From: Sphingomonas sp. IC081 | GTDB taxonomy: Bacteria > Pseudomonadota > Alphaproteobacteria > Sphingomonadales > Sphingomonadaceae | DNA length: 45,673 nucleotides | Assembly (NCBI RefSeq): GCF_006874585.1 | Contig: NZ_CP029767.1 | Location: forward strand, 1 to 45,673 | Direction: 5' to 3' | In this document: one piece after another, positions 15,725-23,353 of the stretch | How the letters are laid out: each line of letters opens with the position of its first letter | Position numbering within the stretch: the first letter of the stretch is position 1 | Translations under genes and position numbers: made by a program | The notes under the pieces: model-generated | Seen by the model: the letters and a program-made list of their open reading frames with translations, nothing else | Told to the model about the DNA's origin: nothing | Databases searched by the model: none

Positions 15725-17064
15725 TCATCAAGGGGGGCAGCGTCGGCAACGCGAAATGGTGGGGCAATCACCTGCTCAGCGAGAAGAACGACCGCGCCGA
15801 GGTCAAGGACATGCGCGGGGTGTTGTCGGAAGACCTGCGCAAGGCGCTCTATGAAATGCGCGGGGTTGCCGAAGGCAGCCGGTGCGGCGCGAATTTCCTA
15901 TACCAGGCCAATATCAACCCGGAGCGCGGCGAGGAGCTGAGCGAGGCGCAATGGGCGCAGGCGTTCGACGTGCTGGAACGCAATCTCGGGCTTGAAGGCC
16001 ATGCGCGGGTGATCGTCGAGCACGAGAAGGAGGGCCGCGTTCACCGGCATTGCATCTGGAACCGGGTCGATTCCGAGACGATGCTGACCGCGAACATGTG
16101 GGGCAATTATGAGACGCACGCCGCGACCGCGCGCGAGCTTGAACAGAGCTTCGACCTGTCGCCGACGCCGAGCCCGTCGCGCGAGGCCGATCGGCTGCGC
16201 TCACCTGAGCAGTGGGAATATGAGGCGGAGCAGCGCAGCGGGATCAGCCGCGCGGCGGTGCGCGAGGAATTTACCGAGCTGTGGTATGAGGCCGAGAACG
16301 GGCAGGCATTCAAGGCGGCGATCGAGGAGCGCGGCTATATCCTGGCGCGGGGCGATCGTCGCGATTTTTGCGTGATCGACCAGGCCGGAGACTATCACAG
16401 CCTGGCGCGCCGCCTGGACGGGGTGAGGGCGGCCGAGGTCCGTGCGTTCATGGGCGATGTTGACCGGGAATCCCTGCCCAGCGTCACCGAGGCGCAGGCG
16501 ATGCAGCGCGAGCGCATCGAGCAGGGCCAGGAGCAGGTTGCAGCACACGATCGTACCCAGGCCGAGTATCCGGGTATGTCGGGGGCATACGATAGCAGGG
16601 TGACCGAGGCGCATAATCTGCGCGATGACTTCCGGGCGGCGCGGGTTGAAGCCGAGCAGCCGCAACGCGATGCCCACGACACCGATTCCGATACCGACGC
16701 GGGAGGTCAGGGGCAGGACGCCGGGGCCGATGGCGTCAGGGACGGCCTGGCGGTTGTCGATGCCGCTGCCAACACATTCGCCAAGCTGGGCGATTTTATC
16801 GCGGATTTGCTTTCGTTCGGAGCAACCGAAACGAAGCCCGATCCGGCGCAGGAGATCATTGCCCGTCGCCGTGCCGCGGCGGCGCTCAGCAGCATCCGTG
16901 ACGACATCGAGCACGATCGGCCGCTTAACGCCGAGGATGTACGCAACCTGTCACCGGCGACGCTGGCCAACATCCAGGCCAAGGGCGACGCCTGGCTCGT
17001 CATGCTCGCCGAGCAGCACCAGCGCGAGGAGGAGGAGCGCCGAAGGGGCGGGTTGGAACGGTAG
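15721..17064 (+). CDS. Mobilization relaxase
   Basis: A 447-residue protein beginning MIIKGGSVGNAKWWGNHLL. The metal-binding histidines lie in the block GHARVIVEHEKEGRVHRH (H94, H101, H108, H110), followed by CIWNRVD, which matches the relaxase/mobilization nuclease family (PF03432-type). A segment near residues 195-240 (FKAAIEERGYILARGDRRDF) resembles the region after the catalytic domain in MobA-like relaxases. The C-terminal half is acidic and helical, with no recognisable helicase or primase. It would nick an oriT together with MobC, but none is evident next to it. It is a second relaxase beside TraA on this molecule. Confidence 0.8.
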   Translation: MIIKGGSVGNAKWWGNHLLSEKNDRAEVKDMRGVLSEDLRKALYEMRGVAEGSRCGANFLYQANINPERGEELSEAQWAQAFDVLERNLGLEGHARVIVEHEKEGRVHRHCIWNRVDSETMLTANMWGNYETHAATARELEQSFDLSPTPSPSREADRLRSPEQWEYEAEQRSGISRAAVREEFTELWYEAENGQAFKAAIEERGYILARGDRRDFCVIDQAGDYHSLARRLDGVRAAEVRAFMGDVDRESLPSVTEAQAMQRERIEQGQEQVAAHDRTQAEYPGMSGAYDSRVTEAHNLRDDFRAARVEAEQPQRDAHDTDSDTDAGGQGQDAGADGVRDGLAVVDAAANTFAKLGDFIADLLSFGATETKPDPAQEIIARRRAAAALSSIRDDIEHDRPLNAEDVRNLSPATLANIQAKGDAWLVMLAEQHQREEEERRRGGLER

Positions 17065-17174
17065 CGGCCTATCGCCCGCCTCGCGGCGGTAGGTCAGGAC
17101 AGAGCGGGGAGGGAGGGAAACGCGGCGTTTATGGGAACGCGGCGCGAAGCCGCTTTTCTGGTGCATCGCGGGCT

Positions 17175-17558
17175 TTGCTGGCGCGGCAGGGTGGCCAGGG
17201 CGATGCAGATCGGCGTGACGCGGGCCAGGTGAAAGGCGGGCGGCGCGGCAGGGGCGACGGCCGAACGGATATTTCGGTGCGGTGTGGCGGCGGGCCTATC
17301 CGGAGCGGCCGGATTGATCCGCAGGCGCTTGGCCGCGCACGGGATGCCTACAAGGAGGTTTTGCGCGGCATGGCGGCGCAGATCGAGGCGATCATGCGCG
17401 ATCCTTCGCTGACCCATGATCAGAAGCTTGCCGCTGTTGCGAGCCTCAGGGCGGCGAAGCTGGCCGAAGCGAAAGCCGTGCGAGCGCGGATCATTGCGGA
17501 GGCCAAGGCGATTGCCAAGGTCCGGCGGCGTATGTCGAGACCCAGGAGGGGATTATGA
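17175..17558 (+). CDS. Hypothetical basic helical protein downstream of the relaxase
   Basis: The open frame gives up to 127 residues from a TTG. The convincing part is residues about 45-127: a long Ala/Arg/Lys-rich helix (ALGRARDAYKEVLRGMAAQI and LTHDQKLAAVASLRAAKLAE) ending in RRRMSRPRRGL. The true start is unclear, and an internal start near 17320 is possible. The stop overlaps the ATG of the next small frame (ATGA at 17555), which supports the reading frame being real. No family recognised. Its position and basic charge would suit an accessory mobilization or DNA-binding role, but that is a guess. Confidence 0.5.
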   Translation: MLARQGGQGDADRRDAGQVKGGRRGRGDGRTDISVRCGGGPIRSGRIDPQALGRARDAYKEVLRGMAAQIEAIMRDPSLTHDQKLAAVASLRAAKLAEAKAVRARIIAEAKAIAKVRRRMSRPRRGL

Positions 17559-17683
17559 CATATTGCCCTTTGTTCGACGCGCTGCAGGCGTGGAGAACCG
17601 GACGCGGAGCGGACGAAGGCGACGCCCTTCGTCCCGACACCACCCGATCGGCATCACGCGCAGGCCAGGGTCAAGGAAAATAG
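17555..17683 (+). CDS. Small ORF coupled to the preceding gene
   Basis: An ATG at 17555 overlaps the previous stop as ATGA and is preceded by a perfect AGGAGG at 17544-17549. The product has 42 residues, beginning MTYCPLFDALQAWRTGRG and ending in a TAG at 17681-17683. The strong ribosome binding site and the coupling are the only evidence that it is expressed. No family recognised. Confidence 0.5.
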   Translation: MTYCPLFDALQAWRTGRGADEGDALRPDTTRSASRAGQGQGK

Positions 17684-17798
17684 GAGCCGCTGCACCGCAT
17701 TTTCCTTGAGGCGGCCGAGCATGATGGCACTCAAGCCGCATAAACCGGGCACTTCCACGAATTTCTTGCAAAATTAGAGATTTACATGTCAAATGTTC

Positions 17799-17814
17799 CC
17801 TGTCCGGCGATGGC
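17799..17814 (+). promoter_or_regulatory. 16-bp motif shared with the SprT-like gene's upstream region
   Basis: CCTGTCCGGCGATGGC is identical to 3437-3452 and lies 40 bases before the ATG at 17854. Relative to the gene it faces the opposite way from the other copy. It is a candidate operator. Confidence 0.35.
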
Positions 17815-17853
17815 ATGAGGCGCGCTGGACCCATAACAGAACAGGAGGGGGCA

Positions 17854-18042
17854 ATGGCCAAACCGACACACGACCTGACGCTGATTTCAGGGGAGGGCAA
17901 AAGCGCGCAATTCACGCGGGTTGCGGCGCTGTGGCCGACGAAGGACGGCACGGGCTTTACAGGCGAGATTCCGGCAGGGGTGACGATCACTGGCCGCGTT
18001 GCCGTCCTGGCGCGCAAGGATCAGGACGACGAACAGTCCTGA
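17854..18042 (+). CDS. Small hypothetical protein
   Basis: A 62-residue product from the ATG at 17854, which has an excellent AGGAGGGG at 17843-17850; the longer frame from 17815 has no such site. The sequence reads as two or three beta strands (HDLTLISGEGKSAQFTRVAA, then WPTKDGTGFTGEIPAGVTI, GRVAVLARKD), suggesting a small beta-barrel or sheet protein. I recognise no named family. It is the last gene of the mob-linked segment before the EPS locus, and a 16-bp motif shared with the SprT-like gene lies upstream. Confidence 0.7.
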   Translation: MAKPTHDLTLISGEGKSAQFTRVAALWPTKDGTGFTGEIPAGVTITGRVAVLARKDQDDEQS

Positions 18043-18128
18043 AATTTTGTTGCTATTGGCCATTTTGCTACGAAATGTGGCTGTGGCAGAAAATAGCTTC
18101 AAATTCGAGATTATCTGGCTATTGCCGC

Positions 18129-18173
18129 AATGCGGTATAAGGCAATGCGGTATAAGGCAATGCGGTATAAGGC
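18129..18173 (+). repeat. Three perfect 15-bp tandem repeats
   Basis: AATGCGGTATAAGGC occurs three times head to tail at 18129, 18144 and 18159. The array ends 4 bases before the GTG at 18177 that opens the first EPS-locus frame. Copy-number change here could alter the spacing of promoter or leader elements of the EPS genes. Confidence 0.9.
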
Positions 18174-18188
18174 ATTGTGGTGGGGCTG

Positions 18189-19031
18189 GTGAAGATTCTT
18201 TTGGCAGATTATTCGGGCCATCCGTTCCAGGTGCAGCTCGCGCGCGAGCTTGCCCGGCGAGGACACACCGTCCGTCATGTCTATTCGGCCAGTTTCCAGA
18301 CACCAAAGGGCAATCTGACACACCAGCCCGGCGATCCTGAGGGTTTCGAAATCGTTCCGGTTCGCAACGTCGCAGTCTTTGCGAAGGGAACTTTCTATGC
18401 CCGCCGTCGGCAGGAAATAGAGATAGGCCATGCATTTGCCCGACAAGTTGCGGACTTCCGGCCCGACGCTGTGGTGTCGAACAATGCGCCGCTCGATACC
18501 CAGCGCGTTTTCCAGAAGGCTGCATCCCGCTACGGTGCGAAATTCGTGTTCTGGCTGCAGGATATCTACAGCGAGGCGATTTCGCGGGTGATTCCGAGGA
18601 AGCTTCCGGTCGCCGGTCACGCCATCGCGGCTTGGTATCGTCATCTCGAATTCAGCATGTTGAAATCCAGCGATAGGATCGTCGCAATTACCCAGGATTT
18701 CGTTCCGATCCTTACGGCCAAGGGCGTCGCTTCCGATCGCATCGCGGTGATTGAGAACTGGGCGCCGGCCGATGAACTGCCGCACTATCCACGTGACAAC
18801 GACTGGGCCGCGAGTAACATGCCTGAAGGGCTGCGGATTATCGAGCGCAACGAAGCTGGCTTCACCGGCGCGCCGGGTGAGGATGCTGTTCTGCTCGGTG
18901 CGCTCGCGTGTCTCGCCGCCGAGCCTGATCTGCGCAAGCGGCTTGGCGACAATGGGCGGGCCTATGCTCACAAGACTTTCGACATTGGGGAAATCGGCGA
19001 TCGGTTTTGCGCGGTTCTGCAGGACGCATAA
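18189..19031 (+). pseudogene. Glycosyltransferase (WbuB/GT4-like) with an internal deletion
   Basis: The start MKILLADYSGHPFQVQLARE fits the family best at the GTG of 18189 (an in-frame GTG at 18177 is possible). Residues 1 to about 215 make a normal GT4 N-terminal domain (FVFWLQDIYSEAI, RIVAITQDFV, VIENWAPADELPHYPRDNDW). The chain then jumps to RIIERNEAGFTGAPGEDAVL and the closing helices LRKRLGDNGRAYAHKTFDIG. The sugar-nucleotide-binding part of the C-terminal domain, about 120-130 residues in relatives of about 400 residues, is missing without breaking the frame. The protein can be made but is probably inactive. Gene order makes it the first gene of the EPS locus. Confidence 0.7.
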
Positions 19032-19049
19032 ACTCGGAAAGGTATTTCT

Positions 19050-20021
19050 ATGAAAACGGCACTGGTGCTCGGCGCAGGCGGCTTTATCGGAGGCCATCTG
19101 GTCAAGCGGCTCAAACGCGAAGGTTTTTGGGTGCGTGGTGTGGACCTCAAGTTTCACGAACACGCTGAGACCGAGGCGGACGACTTCGTTATCGCCGACC
19201 TGCGCCAGCAGGATGCCGTTCATCGCGTGATCGATCGTAATTTCGACGAAGTGTACCAGTTGGCGGCCGACATGGGCGGCGCTGGTTACATCTTCACCGG
19301 CGAGCACGACGCGGACATCATGCACAATTCGGCGACGATCAATCTCAACGTCGCCGACATCGCACACAAGCGCAACATCAAGAAGATCTTCTACTCCTCC
19401 TCAGCTTGCATGTACCCCGCCTACAATCAGGAAGATCCAGACAACCCGAACTGTAAGGAAGAATCGGCCTATCCCGCCGCGCCCGACAGCGAATATGGCT
19501 GGGAAAAGTTGTTCTCGGAGCGCTTGTTCCTCGCCTACAACCGCAACTACGGCACCAAGAACCGGGTCGCGCGCTATCATAACATCTTCGGGCCGGAGGG
19601 CACTTGGGACGGCGGCAAGGAAAAGGCTCCGGCTGCGGTTTGTCGCAAAATCGCCCGTGCCAAGTCGGGCGACGCCATCGACATTTGGGGTGACGGGCTG
19701 CAGACGCGCTCGTTTCTCTATGTTGACGAATGCGTCGAGGGCACACTGCGGCTGGCCCGTTCGACTGACTTCGAGGGACCGGTCAACATCGGTTCGGACG
19801 AGATGGTGACGATCAATCAGCTGGTCGAATATGTCGCTGACATCGCCGGCAAAAAGATTGAGAAGAATCATATTCCCGGGCCGACCGGGGTGCGTGGGCG
19901 CAATTCCGACAACGAGTTGATCAAGGAGCGCCTCGGCTGGGCTCCATCGCAGACGCTACGCGCGGGTCTGGAGAAGACTTACGAATGGATCGAGCTGCAA
20001 GTTCGTCGAAATGTCCGATGA
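19050..20021 (+). CDS. GDP-mannose 3,5-epimerase-like NAD-dependent epimerase
   Basis: A 323-residue short-chain (extended SDR) epimerase. It has an NAD-binding GAGGFIG at residues 8-14, the Y149xxxK153 pair in SEYGWEK, and the GME-specific motifs AADMGG, YSSSACMYP with C120, and GGKEKAPAAVCRK with K192. It ends with GDGLQTRSFLYVDECVEGTL and PGPTGVRGRNSDN, near-identical to plant GDP-mannose 3,5-epimerase segments. C120 and K192 match the two residues that epimerise C3 and C5. The enzyme would turn GDP-D-mannose into GDP-L-galactose (and GDP-L-gulose), a rare donor for a bacterial EPS. The start at 19050 follows AAAGGTATTTCT. It is intact and likely co-transcribed with the preceding gene. Confidence 0.88.
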   Translation: MKTALVLGAGGFIGGHLVKRLKREGFWVRGVDLKFHEHAETEADDFVIADLRQQDAVHRVIDRNFDEVYQLAADMGGAGYIFTGEHDADIMHNSATINLNVADIAHKRNIKKIFYSSSACMYPAYNQEDPDNPNCKEESAYPAAPDSEYGWEKLFSERLFLAYNRNYGTKNRVARYHNIFGPEGTWDGGKEKAPAAVCRKIARAKSGDAIDIWGDGLQTRSFLYVDECVEGTLRLARSTDFEGPVNIGSDEMVTINQLVEYVADIAGKKIEKNHIPGPTGVRGRNSDNELIKERLGWAPSQTLRAGLEKTYEWIELQVRRNVR

Positions 20022-20072
20022 TGCCATTTTGACCATCTAGTTCGAATATGCAGCGAGAAAGGGGCGATGTAA

Positions 20073-20309
20073 ATGAAAGCGCAAAAGCACGCATCCTATT
20101 TGGCATTGTTAATCGAACAACCAGCAGCTCTAGGCGACGCTCTGGGCAGGATAGAGAATTTTCTTTCTAGAGAAAATAATTTGGAGTTATTCTCTAAATT
20201 CAATATTTCTCGCGATGATCTGGAATTAATCATTGCGCATAGCCGTGCGACTAGCAACTCCGTTATAATGCATGTGATGAAGCCGAATGCATCTGATGTG
20301 AGTCATTAA
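20073..20309 (+). CDS. Small hypothetical protein, AT-rich
   Basis: A 78-residue product starting MKAQKHASYLALLIEQ, with GAAAGGGG 12 bases upstream. The sequence is helical and mixed in charge (LGRIENFLSRENNLELFSKF, then NISRDDLELIIAHS). Base composition is visibly more AT-rich than the neighbours, pointing to separate ancestry. It sits between the epimerase and the resolvase/IS3 remains. No family recognised. Confidence 0.5.
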   Translation: MKAQKHASYLALLIEQPAALGDALGRIENFLSRENNLELFSKFNISRDDLELIIAHSRATSNSVIMHVMKPNASDVSH

Positions 20310-20444
20310 GGGGGGTGAGGACAAATTTCGGTTTATCCGTTGAGGACTGTGCGAGCCCGGAAGGTTTCGGTCGATCGGTGCGTCCTGCCGATTACCTGCT
20401 GGACTCGATGGCGGCGGAAGTTGATAGTCTCTTGTAAACGAGGG

Positions 20445-20489
20445 CGATCGGGAGGGCCAGCGCCCATCACGCCCAGGCCCTTCCGATCG
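20445..20489 (+). terminator. Strong hairpin, possible terminator
   Basis: CGATCGGGAGGGCC (20445-20458) pairs with GGCCCTTCCGATCG (20476-20489) over 14 bp with one G-U pair, around a 17-base loop. It is followed by GCCCTTTCTATCTCT, not a clean T run. It could stop transcription in either direction between 20309 and the resolvase fragment. Confidence 0.5.
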
Positions 20490-20571
20490 GCCCTTTCTAT
20501 CTCTCAGAACTATCCCTTGCTTCAATCTCCCAAATCACGGTACCTTGTGGCGGCAATTCGGAGATTGAACC

Positions 20572-20703
20572 TTGTTTGTCGGCTATGCCCGCGTTTCCAC
20601 GCGCGACCAGAATCCCGCCTCGCAGATCGACGCGCTATCGGCGGCCGGCTGCGAGCGCATATTCACCGAGAAGGTGTCCGGGGCCAACCGCGACCGCCCC
20701 GAG
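20572..20703 (+). pseudogene. 5' fragment of a serine resolvase/invertase gene
   Basis: From the TTG at 20572 the frame reads FVGYARVSTRDQNPASQID and then ERIFTEKVSGANRDRPE, an unmistakable N-terminal resolvase domain. It breaks off after 44 residues at the left end of the IS3-family element, whose first base supplies the stop. The rest of the gene is not found after the IS, so the insertion was accompanied by deletion. It marks an older mobile element inside the EPS region. Confidence 0.8.
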
Positions 20704-20766
20704 TGAGGTGGTGCCGTTTTTTTGGACAGGGTGATAAGCTCAGCTTGACCTGAGGAACGGACAGGA

Positions 20767-21051
20767 ATGAAGACGACGAGAAAGCGCTACAGCGCGGAGT
20801 TCAAAGCCAAGGTGGCGATGGAAGCGATCCGTGGCGATCTGACGCTGGCGGAACTGGCAGCCAAGCATGGCGTGCACCACACGATGATTGGCGCTTGGAA
20901 GCGTCAGGCGATGGATGGCATGGCCAGCCTATTTGACGGCGGGGATCAGGCTGCCAAGGCTACCAGCGAGGCCGAGATCGAGAAATTGCACGCCAAGATC
21001 GGCCAATTGCTGGTGGAACGGGATTTTTTGGCGCGGGCCTCCGGTCGATGA
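20767..21051 (+). CDS. IS3-family transposase OrfA
   Basis: 94 residues with an N-terminal helix-turn-helix (KRYSAEFKAKVAMEAIRG, then LTLAELAAKHGVHHTMIGAW) and a leucine-zipper-like tail (EIEKLHAKIGQLLVERDFL). A T TTT TTG heptamer at 21024-21030 lies in the correct frame for programmed -1 slippage into orfB, the standard way IS3 elements make the fused OrfAB transposase. OrfA alone normally regulates. Its stop overlaps the orfB ATG as ATGA. Confidence 0.92.
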   Translation: MKTTRKRYSAEFKAKVAMEAIRGDLTLAELAAKHGVHHTMIGAWKRQAMDGMASLFDGGDQAAKATSEAEIEKLHAKIGQLLVERDFLARASGR

Positions 21052-21938
21052 GCATGGATCGGAGGCGGAAGATGGTCGAGCCAGACAACCCGAAACTGTC
21101 GATCACGGCGCAATGTCGCCTGCTCTCGATCAGCCGTTCGGGCTATTATTACGCGCCCGTACCGGAGAATGGCGCGATGCTGGCGCTGATGGGCGTGATT
21201 GACCAGGTGTTTATGGACTGCCCATGGTACGGTAGCCGGCAAATGGCCCGTCACCTGCAGCGGATGGGCCATGCTGTTGGCCGTCGCCGGGTGCGGCGCC
21301 TGATGGCGAAGATGGGGTTGGCGGCAATCTACCAGCGCCCACGCACCAGCGATCCCCATCCAGAGCACCGGATCTATCCCTATTTGCTGCGCGATCTGGC
21401 GATCACGCGGCCCAATCAGGTGTGGTGCGCGGATGTAACCTATCTACCGATGCGGCGGGGCTTTCTGTATCTTGTCGCCATCATGGACTGGGCGACACGT
21501 AAGGTGCTCGCCTGGCGCATCTCGAACACGATGGACGCCGGGTTCTGCGTCGAGGCGCTGGAGGATGCCATGGCCCGCTATGGCAAGCCGGAGATCTTCA
21601 ACACCGATCAGGGCAGCCAGTTCACCAGCCATGCCTTCACCAGCGTGCTGCGCGAGGCCGAAGTGCGGATCAGCATGGACGGCCGGGGCCGCTGGATGGA
21701 CAATGTCTTCATCGAGCGCCTGTGGCGATCCGTGAAGTACGAGTGCGTGTATCTCCACGCGTTCGAGACCGGCAGTGAACTGAGGGCAGGCCTCGGGCGT
21801 TGGTTCACCTATTATAATCACCATCGGCCCCATTTCGTCCTTGCCGGTAGAACCCCGGCAGAGGCATATGGAAACATCGACCCATCAGGTCATGGGGGGC
21901 ATGCCCCCCATGACCTGATGCTCAAACGCGCGGCATAA
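21048..21938 (+). CDS. IS3-family transposase OrfB (DDE integrase domain)
   Basis: 296 residues with the HTH_21-like start (SITAQCRLLSISRSGYYY) and the retroviral-integrase-like core: D in QVWCADVTYLPM, D in FNTDQGSQFTS, and E in FIERLWRSVKYE, followed by FTYYNHHRPHFVLAGRTPAE. It is complete and most likely made as an OrfAB fusion by the upstream T6G slip. The 3' end encodes an unusual HGGHAPHDLM stretch because it contains a perfect 38-bp palindrome. Confidence 0.92.
   Translation: MSMDRRRKMVEPDNPKLSITAQCRLLSISRSGYYYAPVPENGAMLALMGVIDQVFMDCPWYGSRQMARHLQRMGHAVGRRRVRRLMAKMGLAAIYQRPRTSDPHPEHRIYPYLLRDLAITRPNQVWCADVTYLPMRRGFLYLVAIMDWATRKVLAWRISNTMDAGFCVEALEDAMARYGKPEIFNTDQGSQFTSHAFTSVLREAEVRISMDGRGRWMDNVFIERLWRSVKYECVYLHAFETGSELRAGLGRWFTYYNHHRPHFVLAGRTPAEAYGNIDPSGHGGHAPHDLMLKRAA
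21883..21920. repeat. Perfect 38-bp palindrome inside orfB
   Basis: Each arm is CATCAGGTCATGGGGGGCA, and the second arm is its exact reverse complement with no loop. It lies 18 bases before the orfB stop. In RNA it would form a very stable hairpin and could protect or terminate the IS transcript. In DNA it is a cruciform candidate. Confidence 0.9.
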
Positions 21939-21997
21939 TGACATCGGCTTGAGCTTAACTTCGCCGCAAACCTGTCCAAGGAAGCGAGACCACCTCA

Positions 21998-23353
21998 ATG
22001 AGTGCGGCCGGCATTTCCGATCAACGCGCGGGCCGAACAATGGCGGGCGCCATATACAATCGCCCCCAGACCGTTTGGCAGAGGCTGTTCGTTTGCGCGT
22101 ATCTTACAATGCTCTTTGGGCCAATATACAGCCTGTTTTCGGGTATTGAAGGGATGGGAATTGTCGTACGATCTTCCAACTCGACAATTTACATGGCGAT
22201 TTGGGCAGCATTATACGCGCTATTGGCGGCCAACACCGTATTTAAATACGACATGTTTTTTGTACCGTTTCTACGCGGATGGGCTGTCTATTTATTTTTC
22301 ATTTTTGCGATATTTTCATATTTAAGTTATACGCCAGAATATTACGCTGTTTATATTAAATTTGCAGGATATGTTTTCAGTTTTATTTTTGGATCTTATT
22401 TGTCATCATGTTTTGGTATAAGAAACACGATGAAATATTTGATATTGATTGGTCCATTCATCTTAATATTCCATTTTCTAGCCTACCCAATCGCGAGCAA
22501 CATGATCGACTATGACCTGTTGGGGCGATCCAATGTGCTGGGCTTCAAGCCCTATGGTGGCTTCTTCGGTCATAAGAATCTCGCTGGAATCGCATTTGGC
22601 GTGTTGGCCGTTTGTGCTTTTGACGATCAAGCCTTGTTGGCGTTTGGAAAATTCAGAAAAGTCTGGGTAGGGCTCTATTTCGTCGCGCTATTGGCGACTG
22701 GCGCGGCCGGCCCGTTGATCGCGACGATCATGGCCCTAATTCTGGCATGGGGTCTGAAGCTGATTGTACGGCGCAGCCAGTTCTCCTTCTTTTTCTTGCT
22801 CGGTTCCTCGTTCACGGCGGCACTGGCTGCCTTGGTTGGCGCCAATGGCCTTCTGTCGCTCGTCGGCCGCACGTCGGGCATGACTGGCCGAGACATGCTG
22901 TTTGAAGCCTGGAGGATTTATTTCTGGCAGCGGCCGATGCTCGGATATGGCTATGCCAATTTCTTCACTGGCCTGCCCGATTCACCGGGTGCTCAGCTAA
23001 TGTGGTTGACGCCATGGCATAAGGTATTCTTGACATTCGAGAGTAGTTATCTAGAGGCGGCGATTCAATTCGGCATATTTGGCTGCATTCTTCTTTTCAT
23101 TATTTATATAATGGGTTTCTACAAGGCCCTTAAGGGTGCAATGACTGATCCAACGGATTCTGTTCCAAGGACAATGGTCGCCTTACTCGTGCTCATTCTG
23201 GTCTCGTCGATTTCCGATACATATCTGACCCTGCAGAATTCGATCTTCCCGACCCTTGTCGCGGCGAGCTTCTATGCGGTTTACGCCCGGCCCGCGCCCA
23301 GAAGGACCAGACGCAATGAACCCATTCCAGGCGGAGGGGCGGCCCGTGCGTGA
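21998..23353 (+). CDS. wzy: Wzy-type O-antigen/EPS polymerase
   Basis: A 451-residue integral membrane protein with about ten hydrophobic segments between residues 30 and 440. It has the Wzy_C features GFFGHKNLAGIAFGVLA, a loop GRTSGMTGRDMLFEAWRIYF with PMLGYGYANFF, and the SSYLEAAIQFG motif. It would polymerise lipid-linked repeat units on the periplasmic face. The ATG at 21998 starts on the first base after the IS3 end. The native promoter and possibly a few codons are therefore displaced, and an internal ATG at 22040 is an alternative. Bases 22180-22500 are strikingly AT-rich compared with the rest. The next gene overlaps its 3' end by 38 bases. Confidence 0.85.
   Translation: MSAAGISDQRAGRTMAGAIYNRPQTVWQRLFVCAYLTMLFGPIYSLFSGIEGMGIVVRSSNSTIYMAIWAALYALLAANTVFKYDMFFVPFLRGWAVYLFFIFAIFSYLSYTPEYYAVYIKFAGYVFSFIFGSYLSSCFGIRNTMKYLILIGPFILIFHFLAYPIASNMIDYDLLGRSNVLGFKPYGGFFGHKNLAGIAFGVLAVCAFDDQALLAFGKFRKVWVGLYFVALLATGAAGPLIATIMALILAWGLKLIVRRSQFSFFFLLGSSFTAALAALVGANGLLSLVGRTSGMTGRDMLFEAWRIYFWQRPMLGYGYANFFTGLPDSPGAQLMWLTPWHKVFLTFESSYLEAAIQFGIFGCILLFIIYIMGFYKALKGAMTDPTDSVPRTMVALLVLILVSSISDTYLTLQNSIFPTLVAASFYAVYARPAPRRTRRNEPIPGGGAARA

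Larger units (their letters stand above)
20704..21997 (+). mobile_element. IS3-family insertion sequence, apparently intact
   Basis: The 1294-bp element starts TGAGGTGGTGCCGTTTTTTT and ends with the matching inverted end (TGAGGTGGTCTCGCTTCC read inward), with a shared TTGGACAGG inside. It holds two overlapping genes in the usual orfA/orfB order. The flanking triplets GAG and ATG differ, so there is no target duplication. Because the resolvase on the left is cut and not resumed on the right, an adjacent deletion is likely. It splits the EPS locus between the epimerase and the polymerase. Confidence 0.9.
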
